The position numbers and the translations under genes are program-made. This document shows positions 6,917 through 15,060 of a stretch of 33,481 nucleotides of DNA, piece by piece. Source of the DNA: Lysobacteraceae bacterium (GTDB lineage Bacteria; Pseudomonadota; Gammaproteobacteria; Xanthomonadales; Xanthomonadaceae); assembly GCA_004173415.1 (NCBI GenBank), contig SEHC01000001.1:1-33481 (forward strand), written 5' to 3'. Within the stretch, counting starts at the first letter, position 1. Every line of letters starts with the position of its first letter. Under the pieces are notes generated by a model. It was not told where the DNA came from, made no database searches, and saw nothing but the letters and a program-made list of their open reading frames with translations.

Positions 6917-7408
6917 TCAGGCCGGTTCGGCGCCTTCTTCGGGGCTGTCGTTCTTGCGGCCCTTGTAGGGGAAGCGGCTGCGGCCCAGGGCCCTGAATTC
7001 GCGTTCCAGGCCGTGGCTCTTGCCCGAGACGCGGAGCAGGCCGTAGCCCTCCAGGACGGTGGCGAAGATGTCGGCGCCCAGTGCGGTCTCGGTGTCGGTG
7101 CCGCGGTCCAGCAGCAGGCGCAGGCGCGCGAGGCGGGGCCGCAATGCATCCAGGGCGGCCATGTCGGCCAAGGCCTCGGGCAGGCCCAGGCCTTCGTTGA
7201 CGATCTTCGGATTCTGGGACAGGACGGTCAGGGTGGAACGGCAGAAGACTTCGGACTTGTCGCCCATCTTGAAGAGGTCGCGGCGCTGGTCGACGGGAAG
7301 GGCGACCAGGTCTTCCAGTTCGGCTTCCAGGGAGGCCAGGGCGGCGTCGATGGCAGTCAGGCGGGCGGCGTCGAATACGATCGAGACGAGGTTCTGGTTC
7401 ACGTGCAT
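6917..7408 (-). CDS. Conserved hypothetical protein, 163 residues
   Basis: This protein has no signal peptide or membrane segment and looks cytoplasmic and mostly helical. It begins MHVNQNLVSIVFDAARL and contains KMGDKSEVFCRSTLTVLSQN (~47-66), ALDALRPRLARL and GYGLLRVSGKSHGLE. The tail is charged and low-complexity (KNDSPEEGAEPA). From memory the KMGDKSE..C region resembles an uncharacterised family common in Xanthomonadales and betaproteobacteria; no function is known to me. The ATG at 7408 has a good AAGGAG site. It has its own terminator and stands alone between repeat DNA and galU. Confidence 0.75.
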   Translation of the reverse strand: MHVNQNLVSIVFDAARLTAIDAALASLEAELEDLVALPVDQRRDLFKMGDKSEVFCRSTLTVLSQNPKIVNEGLGLPEALADMAALDALRPRLARLRLLLDRGTDTETALGADIFATVLEGYGLLRVSGKSHGLEREFRALGRSRFPYKGRKNDSPEEGAEPA

Positions 7409-7592
7409 GCTCCTTTGCTTTCCATGTGGTTGGGTCCGGGGCCAGCGCGGCAGGTTGGGTGGCCGTGGTCCGGACTGCGGTTCGCTCCGCCGCTTCCTTG
7501 CGGGTGGGTCTGGTCGTGGTGGGAAGCGACCGGAGCTGGAGCAAGTCTGCTAGGAGAGAACCGGGCGCCGCCATCAGCCAACGCCCCGCCGT

Positions 7593-7711
7593 CGTGTCAG
7601 GAAATCCCTACCCCGTGCAGGACCAGGCCATGCCCGCAACCACGGTCAGGCAAGGCCGCATCGCCGTGTCAGGAAATCCCTACCCCCGTAGGAGCGGGCC
7701 ATGCCCGCGAC
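7593..7711 (+). repeat. Two 22-bp direct repeats 72 bp apart and a family A REP element
   Basis: CGTGTCAGGAAATCCCTACC occurs at 7593 and again at 7665. Each copy is followed by a family A element: a degenerate one after the first copy, and a good one with GTAG at 7688 after the second. The duplication therefore covers a ~72-bp composite unit. The 371-bp gap 7409-7779 shows no gene. Confidence 0.7.
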
Positions 7712-7779
7712 CGTGCGTGCGGACGCGCCAGCGCCCTGCCCGGCCGGGGTTCTGCGTCTGCAAGGCGGCTAGCCGGAAA

Positions 7780-8700
7780 CTAGTGCTCCACAACCCCCAT
7801 CTCGGCGAGCGCCGCGCGCATGGCCTGCGCCGCCCCTTCGCTGAGGGTGGCATGGTCCAGTGCGAATGCGATGGTCGCTTCGATCAGGCCCAGGTGGCTG
7901 CCGCAGTCGTAGCGGGTTCCCTGGAAGCGATGGGCCAGCACCGTTTTCTCGGCCAGCAATTGCGCGATGGCGTCGGTCAGCTGGATCTCACCGCCCTTGC
8001 CGGGCGGGGTCTGCGCCAGCAGCGAGAAGATGCGGGGGTCGAGTACGTAACGGCCCACCACCGCCAGCGTGCTGGGCGCGTTGTCGGGCGAGGGCTTTTC
8101 CACGATCGACTGGATACGACCATGCTGATTGGCCTCCGCAGAGCCGGCAATGTCGGGCGCGTCGACAATGCCGTAGCTGCCGGTCATGGCGCGGGGCACG
8201 TCTTCCACCGCCACCACGCTGGCACCGGTGCTTTCGGCCAAGTCGGCCATCTGCTTCAAGGCGCCGGGCCCACGCTTGTTCCAGATCAGGTCGTCCGGCA
8301 GCATCACCGCGAACGGCTCGTCGCCAACCACCGGTTGCGCGCATAACACGGCATGGCCCAGGCCCAGGGCTTCGCTCTGGGTGACGAACACGGCGCGCAC
8401 ATGCGGCGGCAGGATCTTCTGGATCAGGGCCAATTGCTGGTGCTTGCCAGCCTTCTCGAGCTTCTGTTCCAGCTCATAGGCCTTGTCGAAGTAATCAGCG
8501 ACCGCATGCTTGTAGCGGTTGGTGACGAACACCAGGGTGTCGCAGCCGGCCTCGATCGCTTCGTCCACCGCGTACTGGATCAGCGGGCGGTCGACGATGG
8601 GCATCATCTCCTTGGGCACGGTCTTGGTGGCGGGCAGGAAGCGGGTGCCGAGGCCAGCGACGGGGAATACGGCCTTGCGGATTCGAGTGCGGTCGGGCAT
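7780..8700 (-). CDS. galU: UTP-glucose-1-phosphate uridylyltransferase
   Basis: GalU makes UDP-glucose from UTP and glucose-1-phosphate in the cytoplasm, a donor for exopolysaccharide and LPS core. The 306-residue protein has the normal length. It carries the nucleotidyltransferase signature VFPVAGLGTRFLPATKTVPKE (~11-31), KEMMPIVDRPLIQYAV, LGLGHAVLCA, VMLPDDL and the IVEKPSP substrate loop. The C-terminal YDCGSHLGLIEA is typical. The start at ATG 8700 gives the canonical N-terminus. It is the last gene of the A+T-rich glycan block but has the GC-rich base use of the housekeeping flank, so it probably marks the conserved border of the exchangeable block. Confidence 0.95.
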   Translation of the reverse strand: MPDRTRIRKAVFPVAGLGTRFLPATKTVPKEMMPIVDRPLIQYAVDEAIEAGCDTLVFVTNRYKHAVADYFDKAYELEQKLEKAGKHQQLALIQKILPPHVRAVFVTQSEALGLGHAVLCAQPVVGDEPFAVMLPDDLIWNKRGPGALKQMADLAESTGASVVAVEDVPRAMTGSYGIVDAPDIAGSAEANQHGRIQSIVEKPSPDNAPSTLAVVGRYVLDPRIFSLLAQTPPGKGGEIQLTDAIAQLLAEKTVLAHRFQGTRYDCGSHLGLIEATIAFALDHATLSEGAAQAMRAALAEMGVVEH

Positions 8701-8833
8701 GGGTCGTCTCTAAGGGGTGTCGGGGCGTCAGCAACGCAATTGGGGATGGGGTAATGACTCTGCTCTTGGGCGCGGGGAGCTAACGAATGCTCAGCAGCAA
8801 CCCAAGCGCCATAGCCCGGGCAACCTACGATCG

Positions 8834-9730
8834 CTACTCAAGAAGCAGCCATTTCCATCGTGGAAGCAGGTGGTCGAATGCCAATGTAAGGAGGAGGCAC
8901 AAGGCGTAAGTAAGGATGACGGACAAGATTACATTGGGGATTTGCACCAATCCGAAATGAACTAGAACCGTCGAAATAGCAAAGTTCACTATCGGCGTGT
9001 GGAGCAAGTACACGCCCCCGCTGCCGGCCAAACGTCGGTCAGGCGCCCATCTTTCAAACCCAATAGCAATCAACAAGAGGCTGATAGCCAAAGCCATATC
9101 CATGAACCGGTGGTCCCACATGCCAACGCCGTAAAGAAGCGCGAGCAACACATAGTTGCGATAGCCCGCTGAGTTCCAGGATTTCACTAGCCGACCAAGC
9201 AGAAATGCCAGCGCATAGAGCGGCAGCATGATGATTCCAGCACCAGTGGATTCATCCGAACCATTTGCCAGGGTGGCACCGAGCAATACCAGAGCGATAA
9301 GAACGTCGGCTTTTACATTAGACGCAAGTGAAGGAGCGAGCTTCGAGTAAGTGGCATAAGTTCCAACGACCAGTAGTAGGTACGGCAGAAAATACAGCTG
9401 CATGCCACTGCCATGTAGGGTGACCGTCTTCCAGAGACCGGGCCACAAGTCCGACTTCCCCAGCACAGCCAGCGCAACGGCGTAAGCGAGCGAGAAGACA
9501 AGAAAAGGCACCAGCAGGCGCACCACACGCCCTTTGAGATATTCGGACAACGGCTTTGCATTGCTGAAGAAGTAGCCGGATAACGCAAAGAAGCCCACCA
9601 CCGCGCCGTCGATCCAATACACAACATCCGCAATCTGCAGATTGGTTGCCAGTGAATACCGACTTTCTGAGTGCATGTGCTGAATGATCACAGCCATGGC
9701 AAGCATATGACGCAGCAAATCAATCGTCAT
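8834..9730 (-). CDS. Membrane acyltransferase (acyltransferase 3 family)
   Basis: This 298-residue protein has about eight to ten hydrophobic segments and an acyltransferase-3 layout: the N-terminal RHMLAMAVIIQHMHSES with the expected membrane His, GFFALSGYFFSN with the FF.LSGY motif, then GRVVRLLVPF. Family members O-acylate (often O-acetylate) glycan sugars at the inner membrane. It is shorter than the ~340-400 usual and begins almost directly at the first membrane segment. It is the most distal gene of the A+T-rich block, 54 bp after the glycosyltransferase at 9785, and ends 133 bp before the galU start with no clear terminator. The substrate is unknown. Confidence 0.8.
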   Translation of the reverse strand: MTIDLLRHMLAMAVIIQHMHSESRYSLATNLQIADVVYWIDGAVVGFFALSGYFFSNAKPLSEYLKGRVVRLLVPFLVFSLAYAVALAVLGKSDLWPGLWKTVTLHGSGMQLYFLPYLLLVVGTYATYSKLAPSLASNVKADVLIALVLLGATLANGSDESTGAGIIMLPLYALAFLLGRLVKSWNSAGYRNYVLLALLYGVGMWDHRFMDMALAISLLLIAIGFERWAPDRRLAGSGGVYLLHTPIVNFAISTVLVHFGLVQIPNVILSVILTYALCLLLTLAFDHLLPRWKWLLLE

Positions 9731-9784
9731 GCACAGTCCCGGGCATCATCAGGCACGAAAAGCAATCGCTTACCAGCCATACGC

Positions 9785-10714
9785 TCACGATTCCTGCTCA
9801 GGACCAAGTTGGTGTCCAGTCAGCCGCGAAATAATCTCCAACATATCTCGTTTGTTCTCGACCCCGGCGATTTCCCTTTCTAACTCCATGACTTTGGCGC
9901 CGACTAGGAAGCGGTACCAGAAGCCCTGCAGGACGTGGTATACCAAGCCCGACCGACCGTCGAGCAAGCCGAGCTGGAAGAAGTAGCGCCACAGGAAATA
10001 AAGCGTAGCGCTTAGGGTGAATGGCAGACGATTGTAGATGCGTTCTTTGGCCCAGCGTTTGAATGATGCTTGCAGTGAGGCGCTGTCGCTGCTTAACGCT
10101 TCGTCGCGCGGGAACAGGTCGAGCTTCTGGTTGAGCGCGTCGATGGCTTCGCGAGTGGCGTACTTGTTGTGCTTGTCGGTGAAGAAGGTGAGGTCGTTGA
10201 GGTTATGGTCGGAGAACCCGCCCTTGAAGTTCACGGTGCGGCCGCCCCAGACGACCATGTGCTCGTCCATCCAACGGTCCTCAATGCGGCCCTGGCCATG
10301 ACGCCAGACGCGCAGCAGGCGCAGCGGATAGCGACCACCATGGCGAACCCAGCGGCCCATGAAGATGTGCTTGCGGTCCAAGTTGATTCCGGCGACATCA
10401 GTGGGCAACGCTGGCAGCTTCTCCGCGATCTCGGCGACCAAATCGGGCTCGATGATCTCGTCGGCGTCCAGGCGCATCACCCATGCACTGGTGATTGGTG
10501 CGTTGTCGAGCCCCCACTGGAATTGCCTGGCGTAGTTAATGAACTTGTTCCTTAGCACCACTGCGCCCAATTGCTCCGCAATATCCACAGTCCGATCGGT
10601 TGAACCGGAGTCCACCACGAAAACTTGCGCGGCAATAGTCGAAATGGACGCGATGGCACGAGCGATGTGCCGTTCTTCGTTGTGGGTGAGGATGAGCACT
10701 GCCAAATCAATCAT
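9785..10714 (-). CDS. Glycosyltransferase family 2, WaaE/KdtX-like
   Basis: An inverting GT2 enzyme of 309 residues. The N-terminus has AVLILTHNEERHIARAI, VDSGSTDRT (nucleotide-binding) and the metal-binding LDADE at ~84-88. The middle HGGRYPLRLLRVWRHGQGR and WMDEHMVV match the WaaE/KdtX-like subgroup that adds glucose or similar sugars to lipid-linked glycans. A C-terminal amphipathic or membrane-associated stretch (LPFTLSATLYFLWRYFFQLG) suggests membrane attachment. The ATG overlaps the preceding acetyltransferase gene by 8 bp, so the two are translationally coupled. Donor and acceptor cannot be assigned. Confidence 0.87.
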   Translation of the reverse strand: MIDLAVLILTHNEERHIARAIASISTIAAQVFVVDSGSTDRTVDIAEQLGAVVLRNKFINYARQFQWGLDNAPITSAWVMRLDADEIIEPDLVAEIAEKLPALPTDVAGINLDRKHIFMGRWVRHGGRYPLRLLRVWRHGQGRIEDRWMDEHMVVWGGRTVNFKGGFSDHNLNDLTFFTDKHNKYATREAIDALNQKLDLFPRDEALSSDSASLQASFKRWAKERIYNRLPFTLSATLYFLWRYFFQLGLLDGRSGLVYHVLQGFWYRFLVGAKVMELEREIAGVENKRDMLEIISRLTGHQLGPEQES

Positions 10715-11288
10715 GACTGTTACCTTGCGCGGTCAACTTGCGGGATTTGATAAGTTGAGCCGGGTTTCCGGCATAGACACCGTTGGCAACTGCATCCTTG
10801 AACAGAACCGCCCTTGCCCCTAGCACGGCCCCTCGGCCGATGGAGACGCCGGGCCCCACGAAAGCCTCGGCTGCGACCCATGCGTCGGCGCCGATAACGA
10901 TGGGCTTGACCAATAACTGGAAGTCCGGGTCTTCAATATCGTGCATGCCCGCACATAGATAGGCACCTTGGGACACGATGACGCCGCGACCCAGGCTGAT
11001 AGGCGCCATGCAATAGCAATTCACTCGCGGCCCGAGGCAGGCGCCCTCTTCCATTATCAAGTTGGGTGGGTACCACACGCGGGCGCTGCCATATACGTGC
11101 GCGGTCGGATGCATTCGCGCTCCGAAGCACTTCAACAGCCAGACGCGCCAGCCATGCAGCGGCGCGGGTGTCCACGCGGCCAGTAAAAGCCAGGTCACGC
11201 CCCAAGCGGCGCGAAACATACGATGCCCGAGGGAAAAGCTGGGTCCGCCGAGCAATGGCTTAGATTCTTTCGCGTCAAGCAGGCTCAT
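10707..11288 (-). CDS. WcaF-like hexapeptide-repeat acetyltransferase
   Basis: This 193-residue protein has left-handed beta-helix hexapeptide repeats (IVIGADAWVAAEAFVGPGVSIG and following) and the family's GNPAQLIK end. WcaF-type enzymes O-acetylate a sugar of colanic-acid-like glycans using acetyl-CoA. The N-terminal part contains a hydrophobic stretch WGVTWLLLAAWTPAPLHGW also typical of WcaF-like proteins. I chose ATG 11288 (MSLLDAKES), with GGAG just upstream, over an in-frame ATG at 11324 that would overlap the previous gene by 32 bp. It starts 4 bp after the stop of the GT4 gene. Confidence 0.85.
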   Translation of the reverse strand: MSLLDAKESKPLLGGPSFSLGHRMFRAAWGVTWLLLAAWTPAPLHGWRVWLLKCFGARMHPTAHVYGSARVWYPPNLIMEEGACLGPRVNCYCMAPISLGRGVIVSQGAYLCAGMHDIEDPDFQLLVKPIVIGADAWVAAEAFVGPGVSIGRGAVLGARAVLFKDAVANGVYAGNPAQLIKSRKLTAQGNSHD

Positions 11289-11292
11289 CTCA

Positions 11293-12486
11293 TTACTCCG
11301 TGCCGACTGTCGTCGCGCCGTCACTCACTCCCGAACCCACGTGCTTTTCGAGGATACGGACCAGACTCTCGGCAACCCGGTCGATTCGAAATCGTGTATT
11401 GAAGGATCGACGTGCTGCTTCGCGCATTTCCTGCTGAGCTTCAGGCGTAAGCGCCAGCCATTGCTCTAAGGCTTTCGTAGTGCCTTCAAGGGTGTCGTCC
11501 TGGACAATACCAGCGCCATCATCTTCGATCTCGCGCCAGATATTCACCTTATTGCTGATAAGGACAGGCTTGCCACAGGCCATCGCTTCGGCGACCACAA
11601 TGCCAAAGTTCTCTTGATGCGAAGGCAGGCAAAACACTTCGGCGGAGTAGAACGCTCCCCACTTGTCATCGCCTAGCAGCATGCCAGGCCAGATGATGCG
11701 ATCCGCGACACCCAAGCGGGCCGCTTGTTCTTTCAGCTTGGCCACCCAACCCGTTTGGTCTGGACCAGCCATGACCAGACGCAGATCCGGATCGTTGGCC
11801 GCAACCTTTGCGAAAGCTTCCACCAACAAGTCGCAACCCTTCTTCTCATGGATGCGGCTGAGGTAAAGCAGCAGTCGTTTACCGCGCAAATCAGGACACT
11901 TGGCCAAGAAGCGGGCACTAAGCTCCGCGGCATCGCTTGGCGGTAGCGAAGTGCCATAGGAGGCCACCTCTTCATTGCACCAGTACAGCCAGAAGGACTC
12001 CTTCGCCAGCAAGCGCTCTTCCTCACAGGTAAATATCACTGCCGTAGCGTCACGCAACACCCGATACTCCGCCCATGGCCAGTACAGCCATTTCTTAAGA
12101 TGCTTAAGTGGATAGGTCCGCTTAAACCAAGGATCCAGCATCCCATGCGTGAAAACGAAGTATGGCGTCTTCATACCCGCCAGTGCGCGCCACGTTCCCA
12201 GCCCGTGGTATTGCCACAAACCGTTGACGATGACTGCGTCAAAGCGCGTTGCATTGACCCTGAGCCAGTCGACCAGTTTTCGATTGAAGCCGTATCCTCC
12301 CGTTGACGGCCCCAACTGGTGGACAAGTCCCGGATACTGAGGCAGACATGCACCGTCGGGCGCATCGAGACTGACGATTTCAACCACATGACCCAGCCTC
12401 GTCAATTCGACGCCAAGATTGTTCACTCCCTCTATCGGCCCACCACCGCGGGGATCAACCGACGAAATTACATGCAATATTTTCAA
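11293..12486 (-). CDS. Glycosyltransferase family 4
   Basis: A retaining GT-B enzyme of ~397 residues. It starts LKILHVISSVDPRGGGPIEG, the sugar-acceptor glycine loop, and ends with the GT4 donor site (VFCLPSHQENFGIVVAEAMA, the E-x7-E motif, then CGKPVLIS). LLYLSRIHEKKGCDLLVEAF is typical of the C-terminal Rossmann fold. I favour the TTG at 12486 as start: it gives the canonical first strand and a TTGA overlap with the previous stop. The ATG at 12546 would add 20 residues lying inside the acyltransferase gene. Specificity is unknown; mannosyl or fucosyl transfer would fit the GDP-sugar genes nearby. Confidence 0.87.
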   Translation of the reverse strand: MKILHVISSVDPRGGGPIEGVNNLGVELTRLGHVVEIVSLDAPDGACLPQYPGLVHQLGPSTGGYGFNRKLVDWLRVNATRFDAVIVNGLWQYHGLGTWRALAGMKTPYFVFTHGMLDPWFKRTYPLKHLKKWLYWPWAEYRVLRDATAVIFTCEEERLLAKESFWLYWCNEEVASYGTSLPPSDAAELSARFLAKCPDLRGKRLLLYLSRIHEKKGCDLLVEAFAKVAANDPDLRLVMAGPDQTGWVAKLKEQAARLGVADRIIWPGMLLGDDKWGAFYSAEVFCLPSHQENFGIVVAEAMACGKPVLISNKVNIWREIEDDGAGIVQDDTLEGTTKALEQWLALTPEAQQEMREAARRSFNTRFRIDRVAESLVRILEKHVGSGVSDGATTVGTE

Positions 12487-13700
12487 GAACGGCTCTCTTT
12501 TGTGAGATGGCGTCCATACACGGAGGCAATTCGGCCCTGAAGCCACCGCTTTACCGCTGGCGTATGTCGCTCAGTTGTCCACCACATCAGCCAACCGGCA
12601 CCACAAAGGATTGCCAGCGACGCCAGATATATCGAGATTCCCTCTAATTCGGGAACCAACTGCACGGTGGTTGTCCCTAGCAGGACGCCAATCAACAGCA
12701 CCAACGGAAAATGTATCGCGTAGAACGAATACGAGATGTCGGACAAACGCCTAGCCCAGCTGCCGAAGAATCGGCCGAGCGCCGGTTGCCGCCGTTGCTG
12801 CAGCAGTGATGCAAGCAGCAGCGAGAACGAAAGACCCACCCAGATATCCGCCGGACCTCCGGTGAACTCCACAGGGTTTACTTTGGAGTAGGCAAGGGCG
12901 GCACCAAGTACAACCGCGGAGAACAGGGCGAAATATGGGCTTGATATGAATCCGTACCGCCTCTGATTCAGCGCCCAGACGCCAACCCCCATCAACCAGA
13001 CAACAAAACCCAGGCGCAACGGCGTCGGGGCGAGCATGATGATTGCCATCAAGACCACAAGGGCGACCGCCTTGCGCCAGAGATCGCGCCCCGAGTCATT
13101 GGTGCACAAGATCACAAGCAACGGGAACGCAACGTAATACCAAAACTCGTATGCAAGGCTCCACAGCGGACCATTACTGCCATATGTGGGTACCGCCAAC
13201 GACTGTAAGAAAAGGGCATTGCCAAACAGCGTGAACAGCCCGACCGAGTGTTGGCCAGCCGCGGGAACCGATCCCCAAAGCTCATGCATCCCGCCATTCA
13301 ACACATTAGGCGCGATTTGCAGCACCAAGCTGTCGACGATGAAGGTCAAGCCGAGCGCGGGTATGAGCACCACCCACAAGCGGGTCAAGCGGGACAGCGA
13401 ATAGTTCACCATGTTTGGCTTCCGGCGCGACCGTAGTACTGAGCCCCCCACCAGAAATCCGCTCAAGACAAAGAAGACCATTACTGCCTGATGCCCCAGG
13501 CCGGAAACAAGGTAGAACAAGTGGGCCAGCAGGCCTGGATTCGTCACAGATTCGTGGTCAACAAAAAGCGCGGCCCTGAGATGGCCGGCACACACAAGAA
13601 GTGCAGCAACGCCCCTGAATATATCGGGCCAGACCAAGTGCCCCACTACGTCGCCGGCCATGCTGACCGGCTTGAATGCAACGGATGGGCGATCAGACAT
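12483..13700 (-). CDS. Acyltransferase 3 family membrane protein (OafA/YrhL type)
   Basis: This 405-residue integral membrane protein has about ten membrane segments. It shows DIFRGVAALLVCAGHLRAAL with the catalytic-type His of acyltransferase 3 enzymes, MVFFVLSGFLVGGSVLRS (FFVLSGF motif), SRLTRLWVVLIPALG (R..RL/YP motif) and GPLWSLAYEFWYY (the LW.L..E motif). These enzymes move acetyl groups across the inner membrane to glycan sugars. It overlaps wzy by 8 bp and the following GT4 by 4 bp. It is the second acyltransferase-3 gene in the block, so the repeat unit may carry more than one O-acyl group. Confidence 0.88.
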   Translation of the reverse strand: MSDRPSVAFKPVSMAGDVVGHLVWPDIFRGVAALLVCAGHLRAALFVDHESVTNPGLLAHLFYLVSGLGHQAVMVFFVLSGFLVGGSVLRSRRKPNMVNYSLSRLTRLWVVLIPALGLTFIVDSLVLQIAPNVLNGGMHELWGSVPAAGQHSVGLFTLFGNALFLQSLAVPTYGSNGPLWSLAYEFWYYVAFPLLVILCTNDSGRDLWRKAVALVVLMAIIMLAPTPLRLGFVVWLMGVGVWALNQRRYGFISSPYFALFSAVVLGAALAYSKVNPVEFTGGPADIWVGLSFSLLLASLLQQRRQPALGRFFGSWARRLSDISYSFYAIHFPLVLLIGVLLGTTTVQLVPELEGISIYLASLAILCGAGWLMWWTTERHTPAVKRWLQGRIASVYGRHLTKESRS

Positions 13701-15027
13701 GAGGGTTTCGAACCACTAGCCGCCGCCCGGCGAGCCTGTCAACAACGCAGGCTAACGCTATGAACACCAGCATGGGCAGGATCTCTGCCAATGCCTCAAA
13801 GAGGCTAGCGGGCACCCGTTTTACGACCATCAAGGGAACCAGGACGACATAAAACATCTGCCCTCCCGGCCCACCCGACCCAAGCCACCGGTACATGAAG
13901 GCGCCAAGGACACCTACCAACACCCCGTCGATAATTACAGCTAACCAGCCACCTTGGCGATAAGCGGTTATTCCGCCAAATGCAGTCAGGCTGCCGGTGC
14001 TCTGCCCCTTGTCCAACCGCCAGGCAAGTACTGAAATCTCATCGGCGGGAGTACCGTCACCACTGAGCAACGCCGGCTTGTTTCCGATAATCAGTCTTGG
14101 AACCGGACTAACCAGAACCGAATAGTAGAACTGCGGTCCGACATACCCCGTCCGATCAATGTAGCCCTTGAGCAAGAGCGTGTTGAGAACCAAGTCCGCG
14201 CGCTCGGCGACCGAGGTAACTGCAGTAGTTATCGGATCATCCCCATAGGAGAATCCGCCGCCGACTTCAACAATCTTGTCCTTGCCGCGGGAACCACTTT
14301 CAGCTTCGCGCAGATAGACTGCGAAAGGGCTAACCAAAGCCAGCGCGACGACCGTAGCAAGCATAATCTTGAGCGCTCTCCGCCCTTGACCGGCTAGCCC
14401 AAAGGCCATGACCAGCATGATGCATGGTGCGATCATCGCCAGGCGCTGGCCGACAGAAAGCAGCAAGACCAGCATTACCGCATAAGCCGCAATCATTGGT
14501 GTCACGACAGCCCTTTTGGAATTTCCAATCGCAGCAACGAGACATATCGCCATCAATGCTTGGCAATAGACCGCAATTGCCGCAAGAAGAGATGAGAAGA
14601 GACTCCGATCCTGAAAATAGGCTTCGAAATCCTCGGCTGAATAACTTGTTAGCTCATTTGTCGAAAAGTAGGCAAGATACAAAGCCAGACATAAGTAGAA
14701 CAGCCGCGCCGGGTATCGCTGAACAAGAGTGGCGATTCGCGGAAGGTCAATCGACCGCCGCCTTCCGGATCTGGCAAGAAAAAAGAAGTAGCCAGCCAGA
14801 AGCGCAAGGAAATAAAGGCCGTGTATGCCTAAGGCACCAGCAATCTCACGCTCGGCGTAGCTGGCCAGGCCCGAATTGCCTTTCAACATGACAGGCAACA
14901 CCAGGTAACCCAATGTAAACAACGCCATCAGCGCCACATGGAACAACGGCGCATCGGGCTTGATTGCAATGCGGATCAACAAGCCGCCGCAGAGCAAGGC
15001 AATTAAGACGGCGAGGAAGACATCCAA
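13693..15027 (-). CDS. wzy: Wzy-like O-antigen/EPS polymerase
   Basis: This 444-residue protein has about twelve hydrophobic segments and a large polar loop (~255-365) between them, which is the usual Wzy topology. No strong sequence motif exists for this family. The assignment rests on topology, length and its place between wzx, glycosyltransferases and acyltransferases. The loop contains the PQFYYSVLVSPVPRLIIGNKP segment often seen in the O-polymerase (OAG-polymerase-like) group. Wzy joins undecaprenyl-linked repeat units in the periplasm. A different ligase/polymerase-like protein is encoded at 23546, so which one polymerises this glycan is uncertain. Confidence 0.75.
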   Translation of the reverse strand: MDVFLAVLIALLCGGLLIRIAIKPDAPLFHVALMALFTLGYLVLPVMLKGNSGLASYAEREIAGALGIHGLYFLALLAGYFFFLARSGRRRSIDLPRIATLVQRYPARLFYLCLALYLAYFSTNELTSYSAEDFEAYFQDRSLFSSLLAAIAVYCQALMAICLVAAIGNSKRAVVTPMIAAYAVMLVLLLSVGQRLAMIAPCIMLVMAFGLAGQGRRALKIMLATVVALALVSPFAVYLREAESGSRGKDKIVEVGGGFSYGDDPITTAVTSVAERADLVLNTLLLKGYIDRTGYVGPQFYYSVLVSPVPRLIIGNKPALLSGDGTPADEISVLAWRLDKGQSTGSLTAFGGITAYRQGGWLAVIIDGVLVGVLGAFMYRWLGSGGPGGQMFYVVLVPLMVVKRVPASLFEALAEILPMLVFIALACVVDRLAGRRLVVRNPHV

Positions 15028-15060
15028 ATCACACCCCCTCAGCGGTAAATAAATGCCTGC

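Noticed and set aside
5973..7574. 533-codon minus-strand frame covering the minisatellite
   Set aside because: It is a shadow of hipB at one end and of the 163-residue gene at the other, without its own ribosome site.
11939..11948. ops/JUMPstart-like GGCGGTAGCG
   Set aside because: It lies inside a glycosyltransferase gene and on the strand opposite to transcription, so it cannot act as an RfaH recruitment site; a chance match.
12487..12546. ATG-initiated 20-residue N-terminal extension of the GT4 gene
   Set aside because: It lies within the acyltransferase coding sequence and precedes the canonical GT4 first strand; the TTG at 12486 with TTGA overlap fits better.
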